A stretch of 64,000 bases of DNA from Entomospira culicis (GCF_028748145.1 NZ_CP118181.1:627433-691432); one strand, 5' to 3'. Counted from the first letter of the stretch, positions 25,168-34,556 are shown. The notes: generated by a model not told the origin, from the sequence alone. Program-made: numbers and translations.

Positions 25168-27192
25168 ATGAAGAATTTGGATGAATTTCGGAGAATCATG
25201 AAGCACGCGTGGCAAGAGGAAAAGGCCAATCGATCGATTGTCTTGGTGGGTAAAAGCCTTGAGGAAATTCTTGCGCAAGCCTCCATCGAACTCTCGTTAC
25301 CTTTGCATAAATTAGATTATGAAGTGCAAATCCGTGGAAGTAAAGGCTTTTTATTTGGGACATTTGGTAAACGCAGTTGGCGAGTCATGGTCTACCCCGC
25401 ACGAAAACATATGGTTACTAAGCAAGGAGTTATGCAAAAGGCAGGCTTGGATGATCACCATGCTCTTGATTTAGCGCAGGAAGAACAACGAGATGGTCTC
25501 TTTGGCTTTTTACTCAACAAAAATGGCGAGGTGATGCTCAAGGTGGTTGCTTCGGTTGGTGATGGTAAAGATGTCGAGGTGGATGATATTCTTAAAAAAG
25601 CCTCACAAATGCGATCTATTCCACATTTAGATGAGGCGGCAGTTCGGCGCACAGTAATGGAGAGTAGTGGCGTTTGGGTAAAAGTGGCAGAGTACGCGCA
25701 CAACGCTTCGGCTGATAGTAGCTTTACGGTGCTGATGTCTGATGATGAGATGAAGGCGACGATTACACTTTCTACTCCGGGGGTGGGTGGCGCAACGGTT
25801 ACCTACGAAGAGATGAAGAATGCGCTACATCAAGCGGGTGTTTTTGCTGGTATTCAAGAGGATGCGCTCAATGAGTTGGAAATGAACCCAGTGTATCGCA
25901 CTGCCATGGTCGTGGCGATGGGAGTACCTGCGCGTGCAGGTGAGGATACCCGTATTCAATGTTTACATGAGACGGATTTATCTGAAAAGAGTATTCAGGT
26001 AGATTCTAAGGGATCGATAGATTTTAAGCGAATGACAAGTATCCATAGTGTCGCTGCTGGAGACGTTGTGGCACGTGTGTTGCAACCTACCGATGGTATT
26101 CCTGGTATGACTGTACGCGGAAGCATGATTGCTGCGAAAAATGGGGAGAAAAAAGCGATCAATTTAGGCGCAAATGTGCGTATCTCTGATGATGAGACGG
26201 AGGTTATCGCCACAAATAATGGTCAGTTAATCATCAAGGAGGATATTGTTAGTGTCGAGAATATCTATACGGTGGAAGGTGATTTGAAGAGCCATATCGA
26301 CTTTCTTGGTACGGTTGTTATCAATGGTAATATTGAGGATGGTTATGAGGTCAAAGCCAAGGGTGATATCACCGTAACTGGATCGGTGGGTCGTAGTCAG
26401 CTTACTGCCGAGGGAAATATTATTGTGGGCAATGGAATTAACGGGAATAAATATGGTGATGGTGCCTCAGGCGATGCGGTGAGTTTTGTCAAGGCAGGTA
26501 AGAGTCTGTGGGCGAGCTTTATTCAAAACTGTTATGTAGAAGCCAATCAAATGGTAGTTGTATCTGATGGTATATTAAATTCTAATGTTTTGTCGCTTGG
26601 GAAGGTTCTTTGTAAGGGTAAGCGTGCTGCCATTGTTGGTGGCCGAGTGCGTGCTTTGGACGAAATTAATGCGGTGGTCTTTGGCTCTAATTCTGGCACA
26701 ACGACGGTTTTAGAGGTGGGTGTAAATCCTAAGCTAAAAGACAATCTTTCTGACTTAGAAACAAGGAACGAGAAGCATCATGACGCGCTTGTTGATTTAC
26801 GTCGGATTATTGATAACTGGAGTGAGGCAAGTCGCACACGCCCCTTGCCACCAGAAAAGAAGAGTAAATTTGACGAAATGATAGCCCAAGCCGACGAGAT
26901 TAATCGCGAAATTCAAGAGAACAAAGAGCAAATGAAGGCAATCAAAGAGCAATTGAATGCGCGACATGATGATGCAAAAATTGCTGCTAGCTTAAAAATT
27001 CATGGTGGAGTAGAAATTATCATCGGTGATTATGAGTATCAAGTAACCTCTGAATACAATAAAGGGCAGACGTTCTATTTAGAACAAGATCAGATTAAGA
27101 TTAAAGGCTATGAGGCAATTACCGATGATATTACCCCCGATGTAGAGGAGAAAAAGAAGAGGTACTCAAAGAATAAAGTATCTTTATCCTAA
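25168..27192 (+). CDS. fapA: Flagellar assembly protein A (FapA, DUF342) with Jag-like N domain
   Basis: 674 residues. The first 75 or so (SIVLVGKSLEEILAQASIEL, then GSKGFLFGTFGKRSWRVMVY) resemble the Jag N-terminal domain found at the front of many DUF342 proteins. The long right-handed beta-helix core shows repeated V/I-x-G patterns: VEGDLKSHIDFLGTVVINGN, IEDGYEVKAKGDITVTGSVG and SQLTAEGNIIVGNGINGN. A coiled-coil insert follows at residues about 525-605 (EQMKAIKEQLNARHD). FapA affects flagellar placement or assembly in some bacteria, but its biochemical role is unclear. The gene directly follows sigma-28. Confidence 0.83.
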   Translation: MKNLDEFRRIMKHAWQEEKANRSIVLVGKSLEEILAQASIELSLPLHKLDYEVQIRGSKGFLFGTFGKRSWRVMVYPARKHMVTKQGVMQKAGLDDHHALDLAQEEQRDGLFGFLLNKNGEVMLKVVASVGDGKDVEVDDILKKASQMRSIPHLDEAAVRRTVMESSGVWVKVAEYAHNASADSSFTVLMSDDEMKATITLSTPGVGGATVTYEEMKNALHQAGVFAGIQEDALNELEMNPVYRTAMVVAMGVPARAGEDTRIQCLHETDLSEKSIQVDSKGSIDFKRMTSIHSVAAGDVVARVLQPTDGIPGMTVRGSMIAAKNGEKKAINLGANVRISDDETEVIATNNGQLIIKEDIVSVENIYTVEGDLKSHIDFLGTVVINGNIEDGYEVKAKGDITVTGSVGRSQLTAEGNIIVGNGINGNKYGDGASGDAVSFVKAGKSLWASFIQNCYVEANQMVVVSDGILNSNVLSLGKVLCKGKRAAIVGGRVRALDEINAVVFGSNSGTTTVLEVGVNPKLKDNLSDLETRNEKHHDALVDLRRIIDNWSEASRTRPLPPEKKSKFDEMIAQADEINREIQENKEQMKAIKEQLNARHDDAKIAASLKIHGGVEIIIGDYEYQVTSEYNKGQTFYLEQDQIKIKGYEAITDDITPDVEEKKKRYSKNKVSLS

Positions 27193-27217
27193 AACAGTAT
27201 GTCTCAAGGAGGAGCGT

Positions 27218-27535
27218 ATGGGAGTGTCAGGGATTGAGCAGATGGCTTACTTAGCCCGTCAGGCAGATATCGGTAAAGAGCAGGCGATTGACAAAGAGCA
27301 AAAGCGTGCATTGCGCAAAAAAATGGAAGAAAGTGAGCAGTTGCGCCATGTGGAGAAGAGTCAAGCGGTGCCCAGCATGAGCGAAAATGATAAAATTGAG
27401 GCGCTAGGGCGAGACGACTCTTCGGATGAGCAACGGCGAGCAAGTCAGAAAGGTTCTGATGACGAGGTGATTGCTAAGAAAAGTCATTATTATCATGATC
27501 CAAGCTTGGGCGGGCATATTGATATTTCCAGTTAA
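27218..27535 (+). CDS. Small charged protein of the motility operon, unknown
   Basis: 105 residues with a very strong SD (AAGGAGGAG) about 5 nt before the ATG. The sequence is mostly Lys/Glu/Gln/Ser-rich and probably helical or disordered (GKEQAIDKEQKRALRKKMEE), ending in a short ordered-looking tail with Tyr and His (SHYYHDPSLGGHIDISS). No family is recognised. It lies between fapA and the next membrane protein gene with gaps of 25 and 15 bases, so cotranscription is likely. Confidence 0.6.
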   Translation: MGVSGIEQMAYLARQADIGKEQAIDKEQKRALRKKMEESEQLRHVEKSQAVPSMSENDKIEALGRDDSSDEQRRASQKGSDDEVIAKKSHYYHDPSLGGHIDISS

Positions 27536-27550
27536 GTTTGAGGTAGTGTC

Positions 27551-28183
27551 ATGCTAGTGGTTGGGTTTTTGATAGTTTTCACCCTCAATGCTGTTTTTTC
27601 TTGGTGGATCATTACGGTTAAAATGAATCAAGTTAAGCGCGATCGCACTTATATGCAGGATATTCGCAGTGAAATGCAGGAATTTATGGCGGCATTAGAA
27701 GAGAATGTCGCCGGTTATGTGGCATTGATGGAGAAGATGCGTAAGGATGCTGATAATGTCATGGATTCGGTGAACCGTAAGTTGCGTTTGCTGGAGAAAG
27801 AGAGCCAAAAGTTGGAGCAATCACGGCAGACCTACAATGATCTATCTCGACGTAAATCGTTGGTGACTTCAGTGGTTGATATCCAAAAATCTGGTGCAAC
27901 TCCTAAGCGAGAGACTGAGCACGAGAGTAGTTATGATCAAAAGATCTCTATTGGTATGAAGAATTTATCAGAACATTTACGTGAATCTACCCAATCGATG
28001 CAACAAGGCAGCAGTAAAGCGGTGGTGGATAAACATCCACCAAAAGCAGGTAAGGGTAGTGCCGAGCGTGTGGCAAGTTTATGGCGGGAGGGTAAAGAGG
28101 CCAAAGAGATTGCAGAAAAACTCAACCTCTCGCTGGGAGAGGTTGAGCTTGCCCTAGAACTGATGGGTTCTAGGCGTTCATAA
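27551..28183 (+). CDS. Membrane-anchored coiled-coil protein with C-terminal HTH-like motif (DUF6115-like)
   Basis: 210 residues: one N-terminal membrane helix (LVVGFLIVFTLNAVFSWWII), a coiled coil at about 25-110 (QEFMAALEENVAGYVALMEK; KLRLLEKESQKLEQSRQTYN), a polar linker, then a C-terminal helix pair GKEAKEIAEKLNLSLGEVEL-ALELM. That last element matches the 'EIAxxLxxxxGEVELxL' end of DUF6115-type proteins seen next to motility and swarming genes in other bacteria. No enzymatic motif. Last gene of the sigma-28 operon. Confidence 0.65.
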   Translation: MLVVGFLIVFTLNAVFSWWIITVKMNQVKRDRTYMQDIRSEMQEFMAALEENVAGYVALMEKMRKDADNVMDSVNRKLRLLEKESQKLEQSRQTYNDLSRRKSLVTSVVDIQKSGATPKRETEHESSYDQKISIGMKNLSEHLRESTQSMQQGSSKAVVDKHPPKAGKGSAERVASLWREGKEAKEIAEKLNLSLGEVELALELMGSRRS

Positions 28184-28196
28184 TGGACGCGCAAGC

Positions 28197-28379
28197 TTAG
28201 CTAGCCTTTTTATTCTTGATAGCTTTGCTACACTCTTTGCAAACATTCATCTTCTGATCGTCGGCTTGGACTACTTCATAAATAGTCTTGATGCCGGTAC
28301 GCTTACATGCGGGGCATGTGCCTCTACCTCTGTTCGCGTACTCGCCAATCAAACCTTTTCCTCGGTGTGCTTTAGACAT
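28197..28379 (-). CDS. Small zinc-ribbon protein
   Basis: 60 residues. Two Cys pairs, CPAC (about residues 22-25) and CKEC (47-50), would bind one zinc ion. The remainder is Lys-rich with an Arg/Gly stretch (AHRGKGLIGEYANRGRG) that suggests nucleic acid binding. It has its own promoter and SD (GAGG, 5 nt). Function unknown; its compact basic zinc ribbon resembles small ribosome- or RNA-associated proteins, but I cannot name the family. Confidence 0.7.
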   Translation of the reverse strand: MSKAHRGKGLIGEYANRGRGTCPACKRTGIKTIYEVVQADDQKMNVCKECSKAIKNKKAS

Positions 28380-28408
28380 CTGAACCTCTTCTTTCTAAAT
28401 TTACTCTA

Positions 28409-28437
28409 ATTCTAGCCAATTTAAGGGATAAAGTCAA
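28409..28437 (-). promoter_or_regulatory. Promoter of the zinc-ribbon gene
   Basis: On the minus strand, TTGACT (28437-28432), 17-bp spacer, TAGAAT (28414-28409). The -35 box lies only 4 bases from the stop codon of glgC. Confidence 0.65.
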
Positions 28438-28440
28438 TAA

Positions 28441-29730
28441 CTAGATGAGCGTATTATCGGCAATAACGGCATTTTTACGAATAATGATAATGTTATCACG
28501 AATGATATAGGCATTGTAGTCGCCATCCTTGAGGGAGTTGGGCGAGAGACCGATTTTACAGTTATTGCCAATACGTGCATTTTTGTCGATAATACAGCGA
28601 TGAATCTGGGTGTTCGAGCCGATTCCAACATTGGGGATACCATTTTTTTGATTGGCGCTCTTTTGTTCTTCGGTTTCGTAAAAATCGGCACCCATCATCA
28701 GTACGCCAGAGAGATGCACATGATCGGCGATCATGGAGCGCACGCCAATCACAGATTGTTCGATGTGGCTTTGCGAAATAATCGAGCCCTCACAAATAAG
28801 CGTATTTATGATTTCGCTGTTATTAAATTTCGTGGGACCAAGGTTGAGCATTCGAGTGTAAAGGGGATTGAGTGAGTCGTACATATTGAAGGACGGGAGG
28901 TTGGAGGCGAGATTGATGTTTGCCTCATAGAAGGATTTAATGGTGCCGATGTCTTCCCAGTATCCACGGTAAAGATAGGCGTTGACTTTTAGATTTTTGA
29001 TGGCATGCGGGATAACTTCTTTACCGAAGTCGAGCATTTCGTTATCCAGAGAACTTTCAAGTGTTCCCCGATTAAAGATATACATTCCCATGCTAGCTAA
29101 GTAGTTATGTGCTGGATCGATATTGTATTTTTGGCGATACGCCTCGGGGATAGCCATGTCAGAGATATCTTTATCGGCACCGGGCTTTTCTAAAAAGTCG
29201 ATGATTTGTCCGTGTTCATCAATTTTGAGGATACCTAACTCGTTGGCAGCCTCGCGGGTTACGCAGGTGGTGGCAATGGAAACTTCGGCCTGTTGCTCTT
29301 GGTGGCGCGCAAGGAAATCTTTGAGATCCATCTGATAGAGTTGATCACCCGATAAAATGATATAGTGACTAGGATTAAAAGGATGATAGTGTGTGATATT
29401 TTTACGCACTGCATCGGCTGTACCATTGAACCAACTGGTGCTACTGGGGGTCTGTTCGGCAGCGAGAATTTCGACAAATCCACCACTAAATTGATCAAAT
29501 TTATAAGCAGAGTTGATGTGTGTATGAAGACTGGCTGAGTTAAATTGTGTCAAGACAAAGATATGATTGAATCCAGCGTTGATACAATTAGAGATGGGGA
29601 TGTCCACCAATCGATACTTACCGCCGAAGGTAACGGCGGGTTTTGAGCGTTGCTCGGTGAGTGGATAGAGCCGACTGCCTTGCCCACCACCAAGGATAAT
29701 GGCTAAGGGATTATGCTGTTGCATGTTCAA
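28441..29730 (-). CDS. glgC: Glucose-1-phosphate adenylyltransferase GlgC
   Basis: 429 residues. GlgC makes ADP-glucose from glucose-1-phosphate and ATP, the committed step of bacterial glycogen synthesis. Motifs: the nucleotide loop LAIILGGGQGSRLYPLTEQR with SKPAVTFGGKYRLVDIPISN, then IILSGDQLYQMDLKDFL, GILKIDEHGQIIDFLEKP and YLASMGMYIFNRGTLE. A C-terminal left-handed beta-helix follows (ARIGNNCKIG). No glgA or glgB is in the window; the CBM48-like protein at 10493 is exported and need not be linked. Strong SD AGGAGG 6 nt before the ATG. Confidence 0.92.
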   Translation of the reverse strand: MNMQQHNPLAIILGGGQGSRLYPLTEQRSKPAVTFGGKYRLVDIPISNCINAGFNHIFVLTQFNSASLHTHINSAYKFDQFSGGFVEILAAEQTPSSTSWFNGTADAVRKNITHYHPFNPSHYIILSGDQLYQMDLKDFLARHQEQQAEVSIATTCVTREAANELGILKIDEHGQIIDFLEKPGADKDISDMAIPEAYRQKYNIDPAHNYLASMGMYIFNRGTLESSLDNEMLDFGKEVIPHAIKNLKVNAYLYRGYWEDIGTIKSFYEANINLASNLPSFNMYDSLNPLYTRMLNLGPTKFNNSEIINTLICEGSIISQSHIEQSVIGVRSMIADHVHLSGVLMMGADFYETEEQKSANQKNGIPNVGIGSNTQIHRCIIDKNARIGNNCKIGLSPNSLKDGDYNAYIIRDNIIIIRKNAVIADNTLI

Positions 29731-29770
29731 CCTCCTATTAGATTGTAAATTTTACTTATACGTCTCTTAT

Positions 29771-29799
29771 AGTATATCCTTAGTGCGCGAAAAATGCAA
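29771..29799 (-). promoter_or_regulatory. glgC promoter
   Basis: On the minus strand, TTGCAT (29799-29794), 17-bp spacer, TATACT (29776-29771). The leader is about 35 nt and ends in AGGAGG. It lies in the short gap after polA. Confidence 0.65.
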
Positions 29800-29822
29800 C
29801 TAAATTTCGTTGGAAAAGTCGA

Positions 29823-32552
29823 TTAATGGAATTCTCCCCACTTTTTTCCGCTTTCGAGGTTGATGGTAAGAGGAATTGGCGCAGGCAGACTCTTTCCGGC
29901 CTCTTGCATGGCTTGGGTGAGGAGAGTCTTGGCGATATCGAGATGATCGTGATGGACTTCGAGGATGAGTTCGTCGTGGACTTGGAGCAAGAGGTGTGCA
30001 TTGAGTTGGTACTCTTGGAGGAGGGTATTGACACGCAACATGGCCAGCTTGACGATATCGGCAGCACTACCTTGGATGACGGTATTAAGGGCGATGCGTT
30101 CGCTGGCAAGGCGTTCGTTGTGATTTTTACTGTTGATTTGGTGGATGAGGCGACGGCGCTGGAGGACGGTACGCACCTCGCCATGCTCGTTGGCGTAGGC
30201 GACACTCTTTTGTACGAACTCTCGGACTTTTGCATAGCGAGCAAAGTAGGAGTCGATAAATTTAGTGGCTAAAGCGCGGGGAATTTTAAGCTCGTTGCTA
30301 AGGCGAAAAGCCGACATCCCGTAGATCACCCCAAAGTTGATAGTCTTGCCAATGCGTCGCTGTTCGCTGGAGACCTGCTCTTGTGGGAGTTGAAAGAGGA
30401 AGCTTGCTGTCTCTCGATGGAGATCGCGCCCATTGGCAAAGGTCTCGAGCATGATGGGATCTTGGGCAAGGTGAGCAAGCACGACCAGTTCGATTTGACT
30501 ATAGTCAGCACTGATCAGTTGGTAGCCCTCGCGCGATTGAAACGCTTGGCGGATTTTGCGCCCTTCTTCATTTTTGATGGGGATGTTTTGGAGATTAGGA
30601 TTAATGCTACTCAAGCGACCGCTGGCGGTTCCACTCTGTAAAAAGCTGGTGTGGATGGCGTTTTCGGGCGTGATCTCTTTGAGTAGTCCTTCGACGTAGG
30701 TGGATTTGAGTTTTGCGACTTTGCGGTACTCTAAAACCGCTGGAATGAGGAGATCTTCTGGGTGGAGGCGTTGCAGTTCGCGCAAAATGTGGACATCGGT
30801 GGAGCCTTTTTTGAGGTCGGTAAAGCCTAACTCCTCGAAGAGCACTTGAGCGAGCTGTTTTGGTGATTGGACATTAAAAGAATGCCCCACGAGATCGATG
30901 ATTTGCGCCTCTAGCTCCTTGCTTTGACGTTCAAGTTGCTGACCATAGTCGCGTAAGGCCTGGGCATCCAGCTCGATTCCCCGCCACTCCATCCTCGCAA
31001 GAATCGAGACAAGGGGCATCTCGAGATCGAAAAAGAGTCGATCTAACTGCAGGCTTTCCATTTGTGGGCGAAAGAGTTGGTAGAGAGCGAAGGCGAGGCT
31101 GGCATCTTCGCAGGCGTACTCGGTGCTTAGCGTGAGGGAGACCTCATCGAAGCGTTGGTTTTTGGCGACAATATCGCTGTAATGGATGGTTTGGTGGTTG
31201 AGATAGCGCTTGGCGAGGGTATCGAGGTTGACCGGTGATTGGCTGTCGATGAGCCATGCCGCGATCATGGTGTCGAAGTATGGGGTGAGTATTATGTCTA
31301 GTGGAAAAAGAAACTGCATATCGAATTTGAGGTTTTGCCCGATGAACTTGACCCCGCTAGCAAAGAGCTTTTTGAGGTGGGGTAGCGCTTCGTCAAAGGC
31401 GAGGGTTGCTTCTCCTTTTGGTGCAGAGAAGGGGATATAATAACCGTGCTTGCCGTCGAGGCTAAAGCTCATCCCCACGATCTGATCTTGGCGCGGGTTG
31501 AGGCCAGTTGTCTCGCTGTCGTAGGCAACAATACCTGCTTGTTCGATCTCCTTAAAGAGGTTGATAAGTTCGGGAATGGTGGTGATGAGGGCGTAGGTGA
31601 GCGGGAGCTTTTGCGGTTGGCTGTCGGGCTGGGAGTTTAGCTCAAGTTGGTGCTGAAAACGCGAGGCAATGGGTGGGATATCGGATAAAATTTGTTTGAT
31701 GCCCAGCGCCTCTAACGCTTGATGGAGCCTACTAAAGTGAACTGAGGCGAGGTGGAACGCTTCTATGTTGATGCTGGGTAGGTCGATGTCGCGTTTGAGG
31801 TCGACAAGCTCCCAACTCAAGAAGGCCATCTCTTTGGCACGGATCAGCTTATCGCGCGTGCCGGCGGGGGTTACGTGGTTGATTTCGTCATAGATACGCT
31901 TAAGCGAGTGGTGCTTCTCTAAGAGCTTGATAGCACCTTTCTCCCCGATACCGGCGACCCCTGGGATATTGTCGCTGGCGTCTCCCAGAATCGCGAGATA
32001 GTCGTGGATTTGGTGAGGCGGTACGCCCATTTTGGGCAGAACGTCGGATGCGCTCATGGGTTCGACCCCTGCTTTAAATTCACGCTTGGTCGTGAAACGT
32101 AGCATTGTGATTTCCTCATTGAGCAACTGCATTAAATCCTTATCCCCAGAGATAATTACGGTAGCTAATCCGGTTTGATGGCGTTGCCAAGCCAGCGAGG
32201 CGATGATGTCATCGGCCTCGTTATCCCCAATGCGTAAGGTGATAAAACCACACTCGGTTAAGATGCGTTCAATGTGATCGCTTTGGCTACGTAGTTCGTC
32301 TGGGGGGGCGGGGCGATGGGCTTTATATTCGGGATAGCGCTTGCGTCGGAAGGTCGGTTCGATAGGATCTAGCGCCACGACAAAGTGTTCGATATCAAAA
32401 TTTTTTATGAGAGAAAAGAGTGAGCGAAAAAAGACCACTATTGCGGTGATATTTTCCTCTTTACTATTGCGCAATGGGGCTTGCTTACCCATGCTGTAGT
32501 AGGATTTATAGATGAGCGCGTAGCCGTCGAGAATGTAGAGCGGTTTAGACAT
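29823..32552 (-). CDS. polA: DNA polymerase I
   Basis: 909 residues with all three domains. 5'-3' exonuclease (1 to about 290): YILDGYALIYKSYYSM, NEADDIIASLAW, GDKDLMQLL and DASDNIPGVAGIGEKGAIKL. 3'-5' proofreading exonuclease (about 325-500): VAYDSETTGLNPRQDQIVGM keeps the Asp and Glu metal ligands, and FIGQNLKFDMQFL and YACEDASLAF follow, so proofreading appears intact. Polymerase: LISADYSQIELVVLAHLAQD (motif A), RRIGKTINFGVIYGMSAF (O helix) and LLQVHDELILEVHH (motif C). It fills gaps in repair and Okazaki fragment maturation. Transcribed away from flaB. Confidence 0.95.
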   Translation of the reverse strand: MSKPLYILDGYALIYKSYYSMGKQAPLRNSKEENITAIVVFFRSLFSLIKNFDIEHFVVALDPIEPTFRRKRYPEYKAHRPAPPDELRSQSDHIERILTECGFITLRIGDNEADDIIASLAWQRHQTGLATVIISGDKDLMQLLNEEITMLRFTTKREFKAGVEPMSASDVLPKMGVPPHQIHDYLAILGDASDNIPGVAGIGEKGAIKLLEKHHSLKRIYDEINHVTPAGTRDKLIRAKEMAFLSWELVDLKRDIDLPSINIEAFHLASVHFSRLHQALEALGIKQILSDIPPIASRFQHQLELNSQPDSQPQKLPLTYALITTIPELINLFKEIEQAGIVAYDSETTGLNPRQDQIVGMSFSLDGKHGYYIPFSAPKGEATLAFDEALPHLKKLFASGVKFIGQNLKFDMQFLFPLDIILTPYFDTMIAAWLIDSQSPVNLDTLAKRYLNHQTIHYSDIVAKNQRFDEVSLTLSTEYACEDASLAFALYQLFRPQMESLQLDRLFFDLEMPLVSILARMEWRGIELDAQALRDYGQQLERQSKELEAQIIDLVGHSFNVQSPKQLAQVLFEELGFTDLKKGSTDVHILRELQRLHPEDLLIPAVLEYRKVAKLKSTYVEGLLKEITPENAIHTSFLQSGTASGRLSSINPNLQNIPIKNEEGRKIRQAFQSREGYQLISADYSQIELVVLAHLAQDPIMLETFANGRDLHRETASFLFQLPQEQVSSEQRRIGKTINFGVIYGMSAFRLSNELKIPRALATKFIDSYFARYAKVREFVQKSVAYANEHGEVRTVLQRRRLIHQINSKNHNERLASERIALNTVIQGSAADIVKLAMLRVNTLLQEYQLNAHLLLQVHDELILEVHHDHLDIAKTLLTQAMQEAGKSLPAPIPLTINLESGKKWGEFH

Positions 32553-32861
32553 CGATAGACCTCTTTTGTTTCGTTTACAATATTAAATGTAAAAAGAAAG
32601 AGAACGTCTTCGCAGGAATCGCCTCTTTGCCTCTCATTTATCGGCAAGCGAATGCTCGATTCTACGCCGATTACTGGGGGAATTGTTAAAATTTTCTTCA
32701 AAAAAAGAAAAAAAATCGATATCTTGGGCAATTTCTTTTAATGTTTTAGCCAAAGATGACGAAAAATATGTTATAGGTAGACATACTTGGATGGTATCGT
32801 CGGTAACAGGGATGTTAGATGGTGATACGATCTGTACAAAGACAAATCATGGAGGAAAAGA
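32553..32861. other. 309-base intergenic region between polA and flaB
   Basis: Non-coding, divergent spacer. It includes an inverted pair of sigma-28-like boxes: TTATCGGC at 32638-32645 (GCCGATAA on minus) and GCCGATTA at 32666-32673 on plus, plus GTCGGTAA at 32799-32806 about 55 bases before flaB. An A-rich stretch spans 32700-32715. No RNA gene was recognised. Confidence 0.5.
32778..32806 (+). promoter_or_regulatory. Candidate sigma-28 promoter of flaB
   Basis: GTCGGTAA (32799-32806) matches six of eight bases of the sigma-28 -10 (GCCGATAA), at a sensible distance from the flaB start. A TAGA (32778-32781) upstream is a poor -35 with a 17-base gap instead of the usual 15. Low confidence. 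Confidence 0.3.
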
Positions 32862-33722
32862 ATGATTATTAATCACAACATGAGCGCTATGAATGGTGCT
32901 CGCAACAACAAACTTGTTGAAGGCGACCTTAAGGGAAACATGGACAAACTCGCTAGCGGTCTTCGCATTACCAAGGCAGGCGATGACGCCTCTGGATTGG
33001 CTGTATCTGAAAAGATGAGAGCGCAAATCCGTGGTCTTCGCCAAGCTAGCCGTAACGCTGCTGATGGTGTTTCTATGATCCAAACCACTGAGGGTTACCT
33101 TCAAGAGACCACTGATCTTGTCCATCGTATCCGTGAGTTGGCTGTTCAATCTGCCAACGGTACGTATGCCGATGAAGATCGCCAGTACATTCAGGTAGAA
33201 ATTGCTGCTCTCGTTGATGAGGTAGATCGTGTGGCAAGCCATGCTCAATTTAACGGCATGAACTTGTTGACTGGTCGCTTTGCTGCCGAGAACGGTGGTA
33301 ACGAAGTTACTGCCAGCATGTGGCTTCATGTTGGTGCGAACATGGATCAACGCATTCGTGTGAACATCGGTACGATGACTGCTTCGGCTCTTGGATTGAA
33401 AGAGTTTGGTACTGGTACCATCATCGACGCTCTTACCACCGAGAGTGCTAACAGCGCAATTGGTGTAATGGACAATGCTCTTCAGATGGTAAACAAACAA
33501 CGTGCTGATTTGGGTGCATACCAAAATCGTCTCGAAATGACCATCAAGGGTCTTGACATTGGTGCTGAGAACCTCCAAGCTAGTGAGTCTCGCATCCGCG
33601 ATCTTAACATGGCTGAAGAGACTGTGAAGCTCACCACCAACCAAATCCTTTCTCAAACTGCCGTTGCGATGCTCGCTCAAGCGAATTCCAGCAGTCAGAA
33701 CGTATTACGTCTACTACAGTAG
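32862..33722 (+). CDS. flaB: Periplasmic flagellin core protein FlaB
   Basis: 286 residues, the usual length for spirochaete FlaB core subunits, which lack the D2/D3 outer domains of long flagellins. The N terminus [16 protein letters not shown], the [20 protein letters not shown] block, and the C-terminal end ([20 protein letters not shown], then [13 protein letters not shown]) are diagnostic. There is no signal peptide: export is by the flagellar type III system. Codon use looks strongly biased, as expected for an abundant protein. Strong SD GGAGG 7 nt upstream and a strong terminator follow. FliS (3263) and sigma-28 (24358) are likely partners. Confidence 0.96.
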   Translation: MIINHNMSAMNGARNNKLVEGDLKGNMDKLASGLRITKAGDDASGLAVSEKMRAQIRGLRQASRNAADGVSMIQTTEGYLQETTDLVHRIRELAVQSANGTYADEDRQYIQVEIAALVDEVDRVASHAQFNGMNLLTGRFAAENGGNEVTASMWLHVGANMDQRIRVNIGTMTASALGLKEFGTGTIIDALTTESANSAIGVMDNALQMVNKQRADLGAYQNRLEMTIKGLDIGAENLQASESRIRDLNMAEETVKLTTNQILSQTAVAMLAQANSSSQNVLRLLQ

Positions 33723-33739
33723 TAGCGTTTACTTTAAGG

Positions 33740-33771
33740 AAAAAAAGAGTCTGGCAACAGACTCTTTTTTT
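33740..33771 (+). terminator. Strong terminator of flaB
   Basis: A 14-bp perfect stem (A7-GAGTCTG at 33740-33753; CAGACTC-T7 at 33758-33771) closed by a GCAA tetraloop (GNRA). Because of the A-run it may also work toward the convergent lipoprotein gene. Confidence 0.9.
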
Positions 33772-33790
33772 ATACACTTTAAAATGAGAT

Positions 33791-34405
33791 TTACTCTCCC
33801 TCAACACTTTCGTCAAGATCTTCTAAGGAGAATTCAGCGCCTTCTAATCCTGGTATCTGCATGCTACCAGACATGTAAATTTGGAAGATAGCCATCTCAA
33901 TGCTGTTGATATACTCGCCAATTTTCTCTTCGTCAAAGAGAGCGGTTGCGATTTCTTTACTACCTAACAACATGCCCGTAACGTCGCGGTAATGTGTGGT
34001 GAAGACTTCTTCTTCATTCTCTTCGGTGTACTCCGGAAGTTCAGTGGTGGTGGTTAAAATGATAGCCGTGTAGAAGCCAAGGGGGGTGTTGATGTCGAGC
34101 ATGCCGGCATCTTTTAGCGCCTTAATTTGCTCTGGAGTAAAGAGTTCTTTGAGAAGATTGTCGCTGATTTTTGCATTAGGTTTCTTGTAGTCGCTGTAGG
34201 TGTTGGGGTATGGGGTGGTGTTTTCGTGGACGGCATCGAAAACGCTCGGTGCAGACTCATAGAAACCTTGCATCTCCATGAGGTGCTCATAAAGGGCATC
34301 ACGACCCTCTATGGCTTGTGGGTCAACGGTGAGCTTGGGCGATTTATCCGTACAGCTCAAACTAATCAGAGCGATGGCGCTCATTAACATAAACAGACGT
34401 TTCAT
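33791..34405 (-). CDS. Lipoprotein of unknown function
   Basis: 204 residues from ATG 34405, which has AAGGAAGG 5 nt upstream; the longer frame to 34453 has no SD and starts inside the promoter. The signal MKRLFMLMSAIALISLSC gives lipid attachment at Cys18. The mature part is acidic and mostly helical (LKELFTPEQIKALKDAGMLD; TEENEEEVFTTHYRDVTGML), with a very acidic end. No family recognised. Single-gene unit with its own promoter. Confidence 0.7.
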   Translation of the reverse strand: MKRLFMLMSAIALISLSCTDKSPKLTVDPQAIEGRDALYEHLMEMQGFYESAPSVFDAVHENTTPYPNTYSDYKKPNAKISDNLLKELFTPEQIKALKDAGMLDINTPLGFYTAIILTTTTELPEYTEENEEEVFTTHYRDVTGMLLGSKEIATALFDEEKIGEYINSIEMAIFQIYMSGSMQIPGLEGAEFSLEDLDESVEGE

Positions 34406-34442
34406 AGAAACCTTCCTTAAAATAAATATATTACTAATGTAT

Positions 34443-34470
34443 ATGATATCCAAACTTTGTAAATTGTCAA
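34443..34470 (-). promoter_or_regulatory. Promoter of the 33791 lipoprotein gene
   Basis: On the minus strand, TTGACA (34470-34465), 16-bp spacer, TATCAT (34448-34443), giving a leader of about 30 nt with a strong SD. Confidence 0.6.
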
Positions 34471-34556
34471 CATGCCAATAGAATAAATTCTGAAACCTAG
34501 CGATGTCTTATCATAATTTAATAAAATAACTCTTAAATTTTCCAAAAATGCTCTAT

